Shown: positions 31,021 to 41,925, numbered from the stretch's first letter. The stretch: DNA of 64,000 bases from Zygaena filipendulae (GCA_907165275.2 OU015666.1:1146001-1210000); one strand, 5' to 3'. The notes: generated by a model from the letters alone, not told the origin. A program made the numbers and translations.

Positions 31021-31584
31021 TGAATTTGTTGCCTGCGAGGATGTGGATAGTAGGTAAGGTATTAGTCTGATGTAATTTCTTGATTTCAATTTATATATTA
31101 ATTTTATATTGATTTTGATTTAGAAACTAATTTGATTAAAATTTTGTTTAATTGTAATTCAATTCAATTCGTTCATTTAATTAATTTTATTTAACTTTAT
31201 CAAATTTTATTTATTTTATTTCTAATTTGACTTATAATTAATATTATGAATAAAAATCTGAATCTGATTATAAATTTGTCAAGGTTTTGTGTAATTTTTT
31301 TTGGAATATAACGATAATTGTTGTAAGTGTTGGAAAAAGTACTTGCTACGCTTTCGCGTGTTAACTACTCAACCGTTTCTGATGAAATTTCGCATACACG
31401 GGATCTACGAACGCGGCTGAAACTGTGTGTTTTCCGGAGATGCTTAGCCAAATGTTTGTCTTGTTAGTTTAAGTTATACTTACTTATTGATTTTGGACGC
31501 TGAATTACAGCTTTGCACTAATTTTTAGTTTTAATTATTATAAAAAAAAAGGAAAGAAAAAAACATAATAATAATTTTTGTTAC
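31021..31584. other. very AT-rich unrecognised sequence
   Basis: 31080-31260 is almost only A and T with repeated AATTTTATTTA phrases; ATGAATAAAAATCTGAATCT at ~31246 resembles a LINE tail. A Helitron scrap (GATGAAATTTCGCATACACG) sits at ~31380. Confidence 0.45.
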
Positions 31585-31692
31585 TGTGCACCCATACTTT
31601 GGGACACATTCCAGCTCTAGTAATGTATAATACTTATGTACCTCTTATTGTTTGTGTCTCGTTTTGTGTGCCAATAAATAAATAAATAAATA
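31585..31692 (+). mobile_element. retroelement 3' end with (AATA)n tail
   Basis: CACCCATACTTTGGGACACA, then GTGCCAATAAATAAATAAAT: AATAAA signal running into a tetranucleotide tail. Confidence 0.5.
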
Positions 31693-31925
31693 AACTGCGG
31701 CTAGCTAGTTAACTTATGTACGTATAAGTATGTCCTCGAGCGCAGTGTGGCTCGCAGACGAGAGGAAGCCGAGGAAAGGCGGGAGTGATTGACCTAAGCA
31801 CCTACGCTTCACTAGTCACTCACCCCGACGTCGCCCGGCGACGATCGAGTTACTGCAATAAACACATTTTCATACCTACTACCTACTTCATATTAGTTTG
31901 ACCTGTATTAATATACATGTATGGA

Positions 31926-32123
31926 TCCTTATTATATTTTTATAAATTCGAAAGAACGCTGTCTATGTTTATTCGCTTTCACACCTTAACTACTCGAGCG
32001 ATCATCATGAAACTTTGCATACACGTTGTCAAGGGTACACAAAAGGACATAGGGTACTTTTTATCCTCGAATACCCGCTGGAACTCTAAAATGTATGCGG
32101 GTAAAACCGCATGGAATAGCTAG
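31926..32123 (+). mobile_element. Hel-c Helitron-like element, full length
   Basis: TCCTTATTATATTTTTATAA to GGAATAGCTAG between host A and T; ATCATCATGAAACTTTGCAT body. Confidence 0.83.
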
Positions 32124-32288
32124 TAGTAATCAAATTTACTTAAACTTACAGTCAAATTTCATGATTACAATAATAACCAAGATTAGCTCGTGATTCAGCT
32201 TTTAACCAGCTTAAATAGACACGCATACATTTGTATATGTATAAGGATTTTAGTCACCCACACGTTGTACTCATATACTCGTATATTA

Positions 32289-32597
32289 CTAGCTGTGCCC
32301 CGCGGGTTCACCCGTGCGAGTTTCGCAATTCCCGCAGGAACTATTTTTTTCTAAAGTCAAAGTAGCCTTAGTTACTCCTTATAAAAGCAGCTATCTACCA
32401 GTGAAAGTCCCTTTGCAATCGGCCCAGCTGTTCCAGAGATTAGCCGGAACAGACATACATACAGACAGACAGAGAACATTTTTAATAATGGATTTTTTAT
32501 GTAAGTATATCTACCGTATTTACCTTCACATGCATTTAGTGAAAAGCTGTTAATTTGAAATTACAAACGGACACTTCAATTTTGTTTATATGTATCT
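32289..32597 (-). mobile_element. Hel-d Helitron-like element
   Basis: CTAGCTGTGCCCCGCGGGTT; ACTCCTTATAAAAGCAGC; CAGACAGACAGAG; ACATGCATTTAGTGAAAAGC; 5' end ACATATAAACAAAATTGAAG on the minus strand. Confidence 0.8.
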
Positions 32598-32955
32598 TAT
32601 TATATTCATTTAGATTGTAGTCCTTGAGTAATTAAATGAACACATGAACAGCTCATTTCTCTTTGTCTGGAAAAAATCTTCCGCGTTCCTCTGTCCATAC
32701 AACTGCGTAGCGCCGGACCACGAAACCGCTGTCTGCGCTGCGTCACAATAAATTAAGCGCTACGCTACATATTGTGTCGCAGAATAAAACAAAGAGATGC
32801 GCCCGCGCCGCTGACTCATCCCGCTTTTTAATTATGGCTCCTGTAATTACCCAGTTATTGCGACCCGGGGACACTACGGAACGGGGTTCCGCAGGCTACA
32901 CGGGGGACTTAAGACTTGATGCGCCAATAGAAAGAAAGAAAGAAGAAAGAAAAGA
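32598..32955. other. unrecognised GC-richer stretch ending in (GAAA)n
   Basis: 32700-32900 is GC-richer; the 64-codon ORF at 32774 has no domain. GAAAGAAAGAAAGAAGAAAG at 32930-32950 abuts MITE B. Confidence 0.4.
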
Positions 32956-33282
32956 AATGGCATGTTGACTAATTTTTATTTTTTAGTCCGTCTTGTAGAT
33001 TATTAAAAAATATTGGACACGTATTTTTTTCTTTTTTTACGTAATCATAAAATAATGGCGATATATTGAGTTGAAATTTCGCGTGACGTCACTATTCTGA
33101 CTGTATGGCGGTTTTATCGGTTAGTGACGTCACGACCCCCTCACCCTAAACTTTAATGCGGTTTATCTCTGTATGTTTTAATTTATTTGAAAAAGCAAAA
33201 AATACGTGTTTATTGTTTTTTTATTTTCTAACTGACGGACTAATTAGAATTTTGATTTTCAAAAGTAGTCCACATCCCAATT
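32956..33282 (+). mobile_element. MITE B copy
   Basis: AATGGCATGTTGACT to AGTCCACATCCCAATT; TGACGTCA at ~33084 and ~33125; ACTGACGGACTAATTAGAAT near the right end. Confidence 0.87.
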
Positions 33283-33422
33283 ATATAAGAATATTGTTTG
33301 TACGCTTTATGACAGAATTCACAATTCACATGGCAGAATGCAGATTTGAATTTTTTTTAATATTAACACCTTAATTATAACTTAACTGTGTTCACAAACT
33401 TCTATATGCTTCTATATCTATA

Positions 33423-33886
33423 TCTATACTTATAATAAAACTGTAGAGAGGTCAATTCTATATATTGAATATATATGTATTTAAAATTAATATTAGAGGA
33501 TGAATGGTGATCGATACTGATGCCAAAAATGCAATCAGTAAATTTTTGTCTGAATGTCAAAAACTACTGAAGGGATTTTAACCAAACTTGGTAAGATTGT
33601 AGTCCATACTCCTGGGCAAGTTACCTATAGGCTATATAACATAATGCTAAGACACATAGGAGTTGAGCAGTGACGATAAATTTGAATCAAGTCGGATGAA
33701 AATGCGCTTTCGAGCTCTTATCCTCGCATACGTTTACTCAATCACGCAAAAACGGCTGAACGGATTTGGTGGAAATTTGGCAGCCACGTTGCCAGGGGTA
33801 CAGAGAAGGACATTGGGTACTTTTCATCCCGGAATTCTCGCGGGAACTCCGAAATTACCGCGGGTGACACCGCGGGGCACAGCTAG
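33423..33886 (+). mobile_element. Hel-f Helitron-like element, 464 bp
   Basis: TCTATACTTATAATAAAACT to GGGCACAGCTAG. Contains GGTGATCGATACTGATGCC, CTCCTGGGCAAGTT, then a complete Hel-a 3' half (CAATCACGCAAAAACGGC). Confidence 0.87.
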
Positions 33887-33904
33887 TACCTAAATAAATA
33901 AATA

Positions 33905-34091
33905 AAAAATGTTTTGTTATTTTTTATTTGTTACGCTTTCACGCCTCAACCGATCAACTCGAAATTTTGTATACTTACACGTTGTCAGGGTGTACCCCGG
34001 ACAACAAAAAAAGTACATAGGATATTTTTTGTCCCGGAATTCCTGCGGTTACTCCGAAATAAACCCGGGTGAAACTGTAGGGAACAGTTAG
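33905..34091 (+). mobile_element. Hel-c Helitron-like element, 5' end worn
   Basis: GTTACGCTTTCACGCCTCAA, GTCCCGGAATTCCTGCGG, GGGAACAGTTAG. Its TTAG end touches the TC of the next Helitron with no spacer. Confidence 0.75.
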
Positions 34092-34301
34092 TCTATACTA
34101 ATATTATAAAGATATAATTTGTTTGATTAGATTTGTTTGAATGTCTGTTACAATTTAACTCAAAAACTACTGTACCGATTTCAAAAATTCTTTCACCATT
34201 AGAAAGCTACATTATCCCCGAGTAACACAGGCTATATTGTAATCCGGAATTCCCGCGGGAACTTCGATATTACCGCGGGTGAAACTGCGCGGGACAGCTA
34301 G
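34092..34301 (+). mobile_element. Hel-i Helitron-like element, full length
   Basis: TCTATACTAATATTATAAAG to GGGACAGCTAG; GAAAGCTACATTATCCCCGA body. Confidence 0.85.
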
Positions 34302-35112
34302 TATACCTACTAAAAAAATATTTTTCATTGCAAAATGACCTATCCATACTGAACCCTTGGCCCTTAAACCTCGTTATAGGTATTTATCACTTGTCCTCAT
34401 TTCACACACTTGCGTAAACTTTATTTCTTTTCATGTCCAATATGACAAGAGTTTATTGTAATTATGACATGAGTCATGCAATTTTCCATTGTCTTGAAAA
34501 TTGTCCCTTCGCAACTCATTATTTATTCGACAATTTTAACACTTTCCGTCGCTAAATTTAGTTTGTATTCGATTATGATCCTTAAAAACGTCGAGATAAT
34601 AGCTTTTAAGTAAAATTCAAAACGAAGTATTTTTATTTTAAGTAATGTATTTAGGTTAGTATATGAGTTACTTGTTTTCCTTGATTTTTATGTTTTTTTT
34701 TATATTATATCTATGTGCAGCATTATTATTTTCATCAAATTGACGGTATCTAATAGCTATAAACTTACTGGCTGGTTCTAGAGGAGTCACTCGCTTTTTC
34801 GGGATTCATTCAGGAACTCCAGGATTCAATTCTTTATTAGTAGACGCCCCGTAAACTACCTAGTTATACACAAAATTTCAGCTTCTTCCATATAAAAGTA
34901 TATACCTACTTATCTCCAATCTACATACAAACTTTGTATACAAATTCACCCTCTGTGTGGTATAGAATTTTGGAAAACTCTTAGTTATGGTGCAATAAGA
35001 AACCCTTGTGCCAAAATTTTTAGTTCTAGAGTGCTAGAGTTCTAGATTTTAGTCTGTTGGTCAGTCAAGTCATTCTGTTTCTTTCTTTTTTATATAGATT
35101 TACTATTCAGAG
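34302..35112. other. mostly unrecognised; worn Hel-h-like relic ~34770-34990
   Basis: TCGGGATTCATTCAGGAACT and GAATTTTGGAAAACTC recall Hel-h; the rest is unrecognised AT-rich sequence. Confidence 0.4.
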
Positions 35113-35233
35113 AAAATCCTTACTAATATTATAAATGCGAAAGTATCTTTGAAGATTTGTTTGCGTGCCGCTACTTTGTCATCTGTAAAATTCTGTACAC
35201 GAGCTACACCGCGGGAATGGCTATATGAGGTAA
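35113..35233 (+). repeat. Helitron 5' end plus 88-bp unit shared with 50920-51005
   Basis: ATCCTTACTAATATTATAAA then ATCTTTGAAGATTTGTTTGC, GTGCCGCTACTTTGTCATCT, CCGCGGGAATGGCTATATGA. The 88-bp part recurs inverted at 50920, again directly beside a Helitron 5' end. Confidence 0.75.
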
Positions 35234-35676
35234 TCCTTAATACTAATAAAAGTGAAAGGGAGTTTGATTTTTTTGTCTGTCTATTAGGCTTTCACGCCTT
35301 AACGGCTCAACAGATCATCATGAAATTTTGCATACACATTGTCAGGGGTAAAGAGAAGAACATAGAAATGAAATGAAATGAAATAAACTTTATAGGTTAC
35401 GACAAACGTTATTATGCAATAACAAAAAGAAGCACAACCAGCGTGTCGCAACAAAAAGGCAACCAGGGGGGCTAAGATGCGCAACAAAGCCATACAATAT
35501 GTCGACGAGAATCGATAAAATGGCTCGATAAAATTTTGTCGTCTTGCGCATCTTAGCCCGGCAGCTCAGCGTAAGCCGGGAACCGAGGGGCCAGGAGGGG
35601 TACAAAGGCTACTTTTGTCCCGGAATTCCCGCGGGAACTCCAAAATTAACGCGGGTGAAACCGCGGGAAAAGCTTG
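35234..35676 (+). mobile_element. Hel-c Helitron-like element split by a retroelement
   Basis: TCCTTAATACTAATAAAAGT ... GTCAGGGGTAAAGAGAAGA | insert | GGCTACTTTTGTCCCGG ... CCGCGGGAAAAGCTTG. The terminal CTAG is mutated to CTTG. Confidence 0.82.
35365..35606 (-). mobile_element. retroelement insert with (ATTTC)n tail
   Basis: Minus strand ends AACCTATAAAGTTTATTTC then (ATTTC)n; it contains GCTAAGATGCGCAAGACG and, inverted, GTTGCGCATCTTAGCCCC. GTTACGACAA...AACAAAAAGAAGCACA is shared with 37308-37368. The microsatellite 3' end suggests a LINE-related element; no ORF2 motif remains. Confidence 0.6.
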
Positions 35677-36470
35677 TAACCACTAAATACTTACCTATGC
35701 ACTTAATTATTACAATATTAGAGACGGTTTTATGGATTTTCAGCATACATAAGTACAACGACACGGTCGGCCGCTCGGTTTTATTCTGAACGATTTAGGT
35801 CCTCGACCGTCTGCCACAGGGCACAGTTAACACCAGCATTATGTAAACTTTATTTGCAATCTCTGCACTTTATTACTATTGCAATAAGATTCAATGACAG
35901 ACAAGTACGTTTACGTATTTCTTGTGCTGAATGTACATAGTACTATAATACATAGCGTCACTATAGGCACATGTACGGGACAGTACACAGTACAGAGATA
36001 TTACAGAGATACCACGGAGCAATCCAGAGACAGCGGCAAATGAGAGGCGAAGCGCGACCCATGGGATCTGTGTCAGTATTGTCAAAAAATTTGTTTGCTC
36101 TTACTTTAAATATTAATTAATTGAAAAAAAAACGTGAGCGTTCGGGGGATCCCCGTCAGGAACGAAGTTTTTTGTGCTTTTTTTTTCACTCCGAATGTAA
36201 CTCGAAAAAAGTTCGGGAAAAATGTCACATTTAACTAACACATGACGTAAACAAGTATAGTTGCCAATAATTTACGATAATATCGGAACTATGCCGGATG
36301 GAATCAAACGTCTCGTTTTGTATGAACGCTTTTTCCTGGCGTGACGCATGACGGTAACTCTTTCTGGAAGCTCATGTAAAGCATTTCGTTTCAAAAACTC
36401 TTTTGGTAATTGTTAATATTAGTTTATAATAGTATCTCGCCTTAATGGCTATGTTTATAAATTTGTTTCA
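35677..36470. other. unrecognised sequence with hairpin repeat copy 4
   Basis: 35850-35908 (CTTTATTACTATTGCAATAA, GATTCAATGACAGAC) belongs to the dispersed hairpin family. The rest is unrecognised. Confidence 0.45.
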
Positions 36471-36471
36471 A

Positions 36472-36582
36472 GTCATAAAAGGACAAACGGGCATGTGGTA
36501 CACCTGATGGTAAGTGATTACCACCGCCCATGGGCATCTGCAACACCATAAGGCATGCCGGTGCGTTGCCGACCTGTAATGA
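36472..36582 (-). mobile_element. SINE1 3' fragment
   Basis: CATAAAAGGACAAACGGGCA, ACACCTGATGGTAAGTGATT, GGCATGCCGGTGCGTTGCCG. Confidence 0.78.
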
Positions 36583-36661
36583 GAATTATTATAAATACGC
36601 ATTGTTTACTTGTTGACTGCCCTAACCTCCATATTATACCTTCGCGAACCTGTCTAGACTT

Positions 36662-36788
36662 TGTCAGCATTTCTTCTTCTTCCTAGTCGTTACACTCTTG
36701 ACAGAGTGGTCGTGGTCATCAGTTCCGAATTGGTAGCACGCTTGACAACCCGTCGCCATTCCTCCCGAACCGCTGCCTGTCAGCATTT
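36662..36788 (-). mobile_element. LINE insertion, 5' truncated, 11-bp target duplication
   Basis: TGTCAGCATTT at 36662-36672 and 36778-36788 flanks a 105-bp body. The minus strand encodes REEWRRVVKRATNSELM...SRV then TAA, the end of a non-LTR ORF2 protein, followed by a short 3' UTR and a GAAGAAGAAG tail. Same family as 13797-14080. Confidence 0.87.
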
Positions 36789-37009
36789 ACTCGAGATCAA
36801 AAGCGTCGACCTACTGTATTTCTTATTTGCACTGTATTATAGGTGTTTACTAAATGCCGAGACGTAGCCATGGATGTTAGAATATTTGCTATATCAATTA
36901 TAGATAGTGTATAATGGTTTCGCATTTTGGTTGTAATCCGTACTTAGGTATAAACATCAATAATGCTATATACTAAACTAAAGTTTAATAAATTTAAAGT
37001 AAACTAGAC
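36789..37009. other. unrecognised sequence
   Basis: Nothing recognised. Confidence 0.4.
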
Positions 37010-37076
37010 TAAATTAAATCGTCTATCACATAATTGTTTACCCTGAAGCGAGGGTCGAACCCGCGACACTGAAACT
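37010..37076 (-). mobile_element. SINE2 B-box fragment
   Basis: Minus strand CAGTGTCGCGGGTTCGACCC then TCGCTTCAGGGTAAAC; B box and start of body only. Confidence 0.62.
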
Positions 37077-37109
37077 TTCATAAATACCAGTATCCGTTTT
37101 GTGGCTTGC

Positions 37110-37183
37110 AAGGAAAAGTTCCCGCGAGGCTCCACGCTAATTTCAGGGTTCTCGGGGGAATTCCCACATAAAAAGTGCCTTGT
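37110..37183 (-). mobile_element. Helitron-like fragment cut by SINE1
   Basis: GCTAATTTCAGGGTTCTCGG, GAATTCCCACATAAAAAGTG, then poly-T of the SINE at CTTGTGTTC. Confidence 0.62.
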
Positions 37184-37280
37184 GTTCTTTTTTTTTAATG
37201 TCATAGGGGGCAAACGGGCAAGTGGTACCTACACCTGATGGTAAGTGATTACCGAAGCCTATAGACATCTGCAACACCAC
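37184..37280 (-). mobile_element. SINE1 3' fragment
   Basis: Poly-T, ATGTCATAGGGGGCAAACGG, CACCTGATGGTAAGTGATTA, CATCTGCAACACCA. Confidence 0.8.
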
Positions 37281-37307
37281 GCGCCACCCGCGGGAGTAGG
37301 CATATTG

Positions 37308-37368
37308 AAATGAAATACACTTTATTCGTTACGACAACCGTTAATATACAATAACAAAAAGAAGCACA
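37308..37368 (-). mobile_element. retroelement 3' end, second copy, cut by MITE B
   Basis: GAAATGAAATACACTTTATT, CGTTACGACAACCGTTAATA, AACAAAAAGAAGCACA, as at 35365; ends at MITE B. Confidence 0.65.
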
Positions 37369-37699
37369 ATAGGGATGTGGACTACTTTTTAAAATCAAAA
37401 TTCTAATTAGTCCGTCAGTTAGAAAATAAAAAAAACAATAGACACGTATTTTTTGCTTCTTTAAATAAATTAAAATATACAGAGATAAAGCGCATTAAAG
37501 TTTAGGGTGAGGGGGTTGTGACGTCACTAACCGCTAAAATCGCCATACAAACAGTCAGAATAGTGACGTCACGCGAAATTTCAACTCAATATATCGCCGT
37601 TATTTTTTGATTACGTAAAAAAAGAAAAAATACGTGTCCAATATTTTTTAATAATCTACAAGACGGACTAAAAAATAAAAATTAGTCCACATGCCCATT
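37369..37699 (-). mobile_element. MITE B copy
   Basis: ATAGGGATGTGGACTAC to GTCCACATGCCCAT; two TGACGTCA sites at ~37520 and ~37564. One of the best-preserved copies. Confidence 0.88.
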
Positions 37700-37927
37700 C
37701 GCCTCATTGTTATTTTCACCGTCTATTCGTTTTGTAGCTCCACGCCCCATCATCGCAGACATGAGGCAGTGACGCAGACGCCTGTAGGACCTATAGAGCA
37801 CCTAGAGTCGGGCGGGCGCGGTGACTGACCCGCTCGCCTGGCCTGATATGCAATATGCTCCAAACACAGGTCTCCGGCCGAAACACTGCGTGCTTGTACC
37901 TACCTACTGTGATATTACAATATCAAA
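37700..37927. other. unrecognised GC-richer sequence
   Basis: GCACCTAGAGTCGGGCGGGC and GACCCGCTCGCCTGGCC; no exon signals that I trust. Confidence 0.4.
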
Positions 37928-38110
37928 TTCCTTGCGAATGTGAGTTCTTTTGTTAGTTTTTTCCCCTTTACGCCTTAACGGCTCAACCGATCGTTATGAA
38001 ATTTTACATGCACCTTTTCAGGGGTACGGAAAAGGACATAGAACTTTTTGTCTCGGAATTCTCCCGGGAACTCCGAAATTAACGCGGGTGAAACTGCGGG
38101 AACAGCTTGT
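37928..38110 (+). mobile_element. Hel-c Helitron-like element
   Basis: CCTTGCGAATGTGAGTTC, CAACCGATCGTTATGAAATT, CTCCGAAATTAACGCGGGTG, GGAACAGCTTG (CTAG mutated). Confidence 0.77.
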
Positions 38111-38114
38111 ACAA

Positions 38115-38417
38115 TCTACAAATTGAAGTGTCTGTTTGTAATTTCAAATTAACAGTTTTTCACAAAATGCATATGAAAGTACATAATTATATACCATGGT
38201 ACATAAAAACCTACATAAAAAATAGTTAAATTTTTCTATATTTCTCTGTCTGTTTGTTCCGGCTAATCTCTGAAACGCCAGGACCGATTTTAATGGGACT
38301 TTCACTGGAAGATAACTGATGTTATAAGGAGTAACTTAGGCTACTTTTATTTTAGAAAAAAATAGTTTCTGCGGGAAATTCGAAAGTCACGCGGGTGAAA
38401 CTGCGGGGTACAGCTGA
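38115..38417 (+). mobile_element. Hel-d Helitron-like element, 303 bp
   Basis: TCTACAAATTGAAGTGTCTG to GGGTACAGCTGA; defines the full Hel-d 5' half. Only 4 bp separate it from the previous copy. Confidence 0.83.
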
Positions 38418-38511
38418 TATTAATTAAAATTATTCAATTTCGGCTTAGCGGGTTCTAAGTTTTTGTATAAAATTGACGGTATAATTATCTCATGACACCC
38501 AAACTGAGTTA

Positions 38512-38748
38512 CCGCCGCACTCAGAGTCGACTTTAATGATTACTTAGTTAAGTATGGATTTTTAAAACAAAACTGTCGCAATTAGACAAGTTTAATAAAT
38601 TAATGTTAATTGGCATTTAACTAATTAAGTTACATCTCATTAAATTCCAATTAACATTAATTTACTGAACGTCTCTGATTGCGGCAATTTTGTTTTAAAA
38701 ATCTATACTTAACTAAGTAATCATTAAAGTCAACTCTGAGTGCGGTCG
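38512..38748. mobile_element. MITE C, 237 bp, TTA duplication
   Basis: CCGCCGCACTCAGAGTCGAC to CAACTCTGAGTGCGGTCG; TTA at 38509-38511 and 38749-38751. Confidence 0.92.
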
Positions 38749-40454
38749 TTAGCAAATTATAATTAGTGAACAGCGTGCGATCGCTCTAAAATTCGTCTAT
38801 TTTGTTTTTGTTTCGGTTTCCAGTTTTCCAGTACACGAATATAAATTATCAGAAATCCTAAAAATATTTTTTTTTGTTGGTTTTATTTTTCTCGTGATAA
38901 CAGAATATTGATTTACATTCGAAACGTTCTCTCAATAAAGTTGTCAAATATTTATTCTTAACGGTCACAGTCATTAAAAGTAATTGAAGAGAATTGTCGT
39001 GTTAGATAAAAGAGCAAGAGAGCGTGTTGTTTGGTGACATACAGATAGACAGAAAGTACACTGTAGCCTCTATAATCGCTTGAGACTAAGACGTCTCTGC
39101 GAGCCTCTTGTTACTTGATAGGGCTGGCACAAACTTTTGATTTATCAATTAGATTTTTTAGAGTGAAACTCGAAAACGTTTCGTTACGTTACGTGTAACG
39201 CGTTACATCATATCTACATTTAGAAACAGAAGACAGGCTCTTTTTAGCCGACTTTAAAAATGTCGGAGGTTCTCAATTCCCAAGTTTGAACAGTTAAAAA
39301 ATTAAACATTATCTCTGAACCGAGTCAACAAGCAACACCAGAACCATATCGATCAAAAGAAACCCTAAACTCTGGCTAAATATAATATATTGTGAACCGC
39401 CATATAATAATTATAGTGACCTTAGTGAAAAAACTAATTTGAAGTCGAGCTTAAAAATACTAACATACTAAACTCGTGCTTTCGATGTGCATGTCGCACT
39501 GAAAGTAATTAAGCGCTGTTCCACAACCCAAAATATGGATAAAAATAAAAAAAAAATCTGATAAAAATCGAATTATTTATGGATCGCCAGTGTCATTGGG
39601 TAACATAATATTGTAATTAAAAGGAAGAAATTCCACATGGAATAAGCATGACCCTTTTACATTATTACCTTTACCTATACTTTCTTTCTTTTTATGTTGT
39701 CATTGAGTGCGTTAATTGTTAGGTAAATAAATATATAATTAAATAAATATATAAATAAATAATTAAATAAGTATATAAATAAATAATTAAACTTTGCGGT
39801 CGCGGCAGCCCTGGGTGTTTGAAGTTACACGCTTTACTTTTAATCTCAGTTTATTTTCCGTCTGGCCATCCTGCCCGCGCCGCGCCCGCCTGCACGAGTG
39901 TAGCTACAGGGTGTTGCGTATTTGTCTCAACTTCAACGATCCCATCCGACCGGATACACAACATTGTTTGTTCCCAGACGACAGTCGCGAAGACTCCTTT
40001 TGAAAGTAATGACGGTTGCCATTTTTATACGTTACCTACCATTATTGTTGTAAAATAAATCTAAAATAGTTGTAAAAATTAAGATTTAAAAATATAAAAA
40101 TGTTGTGAAAGAATATACATATAGCGTTGGACTATCTAGTCACAAGTGAGACGGACAGACAGTCGAGATGAGATTTTATGTTAATCTTTTTATGCTGCAA
40201 TAAAAAGTTAGTGTCTAGTTTATAGTTATTCCGTAAATTAATATCTGGCTTGGATTATTTAAAAAGCAAAAGCTTTAAATGAGTAGAATACCCACTTAAG
40301 GTTTAAAGAAGAATATATTCTCAACAAAGATAAAAATCGCTTACATGAGAATATTAAAAATTAACAAAATCAACATTAGTAAAAGGTAGGAAACTCATTA
40401 GCGTATAACAGTTCAGTTAAAAAAATACCTATGATCATATTTTACATTTCATCT
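38749..40454. other. repeat-poor, mostly unrecognised
   Basis: About 1.7 kb. GCCGACTTTAAAAATGTCGG at 39248 is a hairpin-repeat relic. 39722-39792 is an AATAAATATATA-type minisatellite. ORFs of 69 and 79 codons near 39794-40058 overlap in different frames and show no domain. Confidence 0.42.
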
Positions 40455-40800
40455 CAGTAGGTATACTAATATTGTAAAGCTGAAGAGTTTGTTTGGTTGA
40501 ACGAGGTAATATCAAGAACTTACAGGTTGGAATTGAAAAATTATTTTTGGTTTCCATAGTCCAATTATCGAGGAATATAATATAATAGCCTATGATAAAA
40601 ATAAAATAGAAAAATAATAGCCTATGGGCTGTATACCATCACGACCAATAGGGGTGGAGCATCAACGAAAAATGTTGCAAAAACGGGAAAAATTATTCCT
40701 TTTAAGAGCTTCCGTTACATACGCTGCGTGAACGGTTAGCGGCGAAAATTTTAGGTTGTTTCCACAAATTAACGCGAGTGAAACCTCGGGGCATAGCTAG
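40455..40800 (+). mobile_element. Hel-j Helitron-like element
   Basis: CTAATATTGTAAAGCTGAAG, TTATCGAGGAATATAATATA, ACGACCAATAGGGGTGGAGC, AAAATGTTGCAAAAACGGG, GGGCATAGCTAG. Contains a short duplicated AATAGCCTATG segment. Confidence 0.78.
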
Positions 40801-40810
40801 TACCTACACA

Positions 40811-41166
40811 TATACAACGTGTCAATGAATTAATTGAAAACCTGATACACCCCATTTAAAAAAATTAACAGTAGGTAATATGATTAAAATATATTTTATG
40901 CCAAAAAAATGTATACTTTAAAAGTTATTCAACATAAGTTTGGAGGTGACCTATCTACGAAATTCCAAGCGCTACGCCCGCACCTACCAGTTCGAATTAT
41001 TTTGCTGCGGGCAGCGACCGCGTACCGCGTACGCGAAAAATATTGAATTATAAATAATTTAGACATGGGCAAGTAAAAATGAAAAAATATAACCGATCGA
41101 TTCGCTAGTTGATTCTGAGCAAACTATACTTTCTAGTCTTCAGTTAATTCATTAACACGTTGTATA
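40811..41166 (+). mobile_element. MITE D copy 3, uninterrupted, 356 bp
   Basis: TATACAACGTGTCAATGAAT and ATTCATTAACACGTTGTATA ends. Serves as the empty-site reference for the nest at 3426-4592. Confidence 0.87.
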
Positions 41167-41172
41167 AAGCTA

Positions 41173-41345
41173 CCAGCTGTGCCCCGCGGTTTTACCCGCG
41201 GTAATTTCGGAGTTCCCGCGGGAATTCCGGGATAAAAAGTACCCTATGTCCTTCTCTGTACAACGTGCATGCCAAATTTCATCCAAATCCGTTCAGCCGT
41301 TTTTGCGTGATTGAGTAACAAACATCGAAACATCCAAACATCCAT
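41173..41345 (-). mobile_element. Hel-a Helitron-like copy, 5' end diverged
   Basis: CCAGCTGTGCCCCGCGGTTT, GGAGTTCCCGCGGGAATTCC, GCCGTTTTTGCGTGATTGAG. Confidence 0.8.
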
Positions 41346-41654
41346 ATTCAGCCATATTACATAGATATTCAGTAACACCACATAACGCTTCGAATTAAGT
41401 TTAATTATTGACAATGTTCCAACGAAATTACTCATCTATTAAAAGGCTGTCTGCAGTTGTATTCAATAGGTATGTTGAAACAGATTATTACGTTGAAACA
41501 CAAATGCACCCCCATTTGATATAGGATTTCGTGGAAACTGGTGGAGTTAAACAAGACAGCTTTTCCAGCAAAAGCCTATTAAATAACAATGAATCCAACC
41601 ATCGATTCACTAAATCACCCTTTCAAAAACTGCAGTTTAATGACGAAATCAAAA
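41346..41654. other. unrecognised sequence
   Basis: About 310 bp; nothing recognised. The 77-codon ORF at 41531 runs into SINE1. Confidence 0.4.
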
Positions 41655-41771
41655 GGCAGGTCGGCAACGCACCTGCATGCCTTCTGGTGTTGCAGATGTC
41701 TATGGGCGGCGGTAATCACTTACCATCAGGTGTACAACTTGGCCGTTTGCCCCCTATGACATAAAAAAAAA
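41655..41771 (+). mobile_element. SINE1 3' end with poly-A
   Basis: GGTCGGCAACGCACCTGCAT to CCCCTATGACATAAAAAAAA; 5' truncated, no clear duplication. Confidence 0.82.
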
Positions 41772-41804
41772 TATGTTTTATGAGTAGTTTGCGGTAAGTA
41801 GGTA

Positions 41805-41925
41805 GATGCTGGCAAGTGGAACCCTGTTTTCGTTCACACAGAGTCCATCGGAAATCGAACCCGGAACCCCTCGATTACCGACTAGGCATGGTGACTTACT
41901 GCGTCAATCGGGTCTTCTACGGTAC
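41805..41925 (-). mobile_element. SINE2 head
   Basis: Minus strand CCCGATTGACGCAGTAAGTC (A box region) and CCGGGTTCGATTTCCGATGG (B box). Confidence 0.7.
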
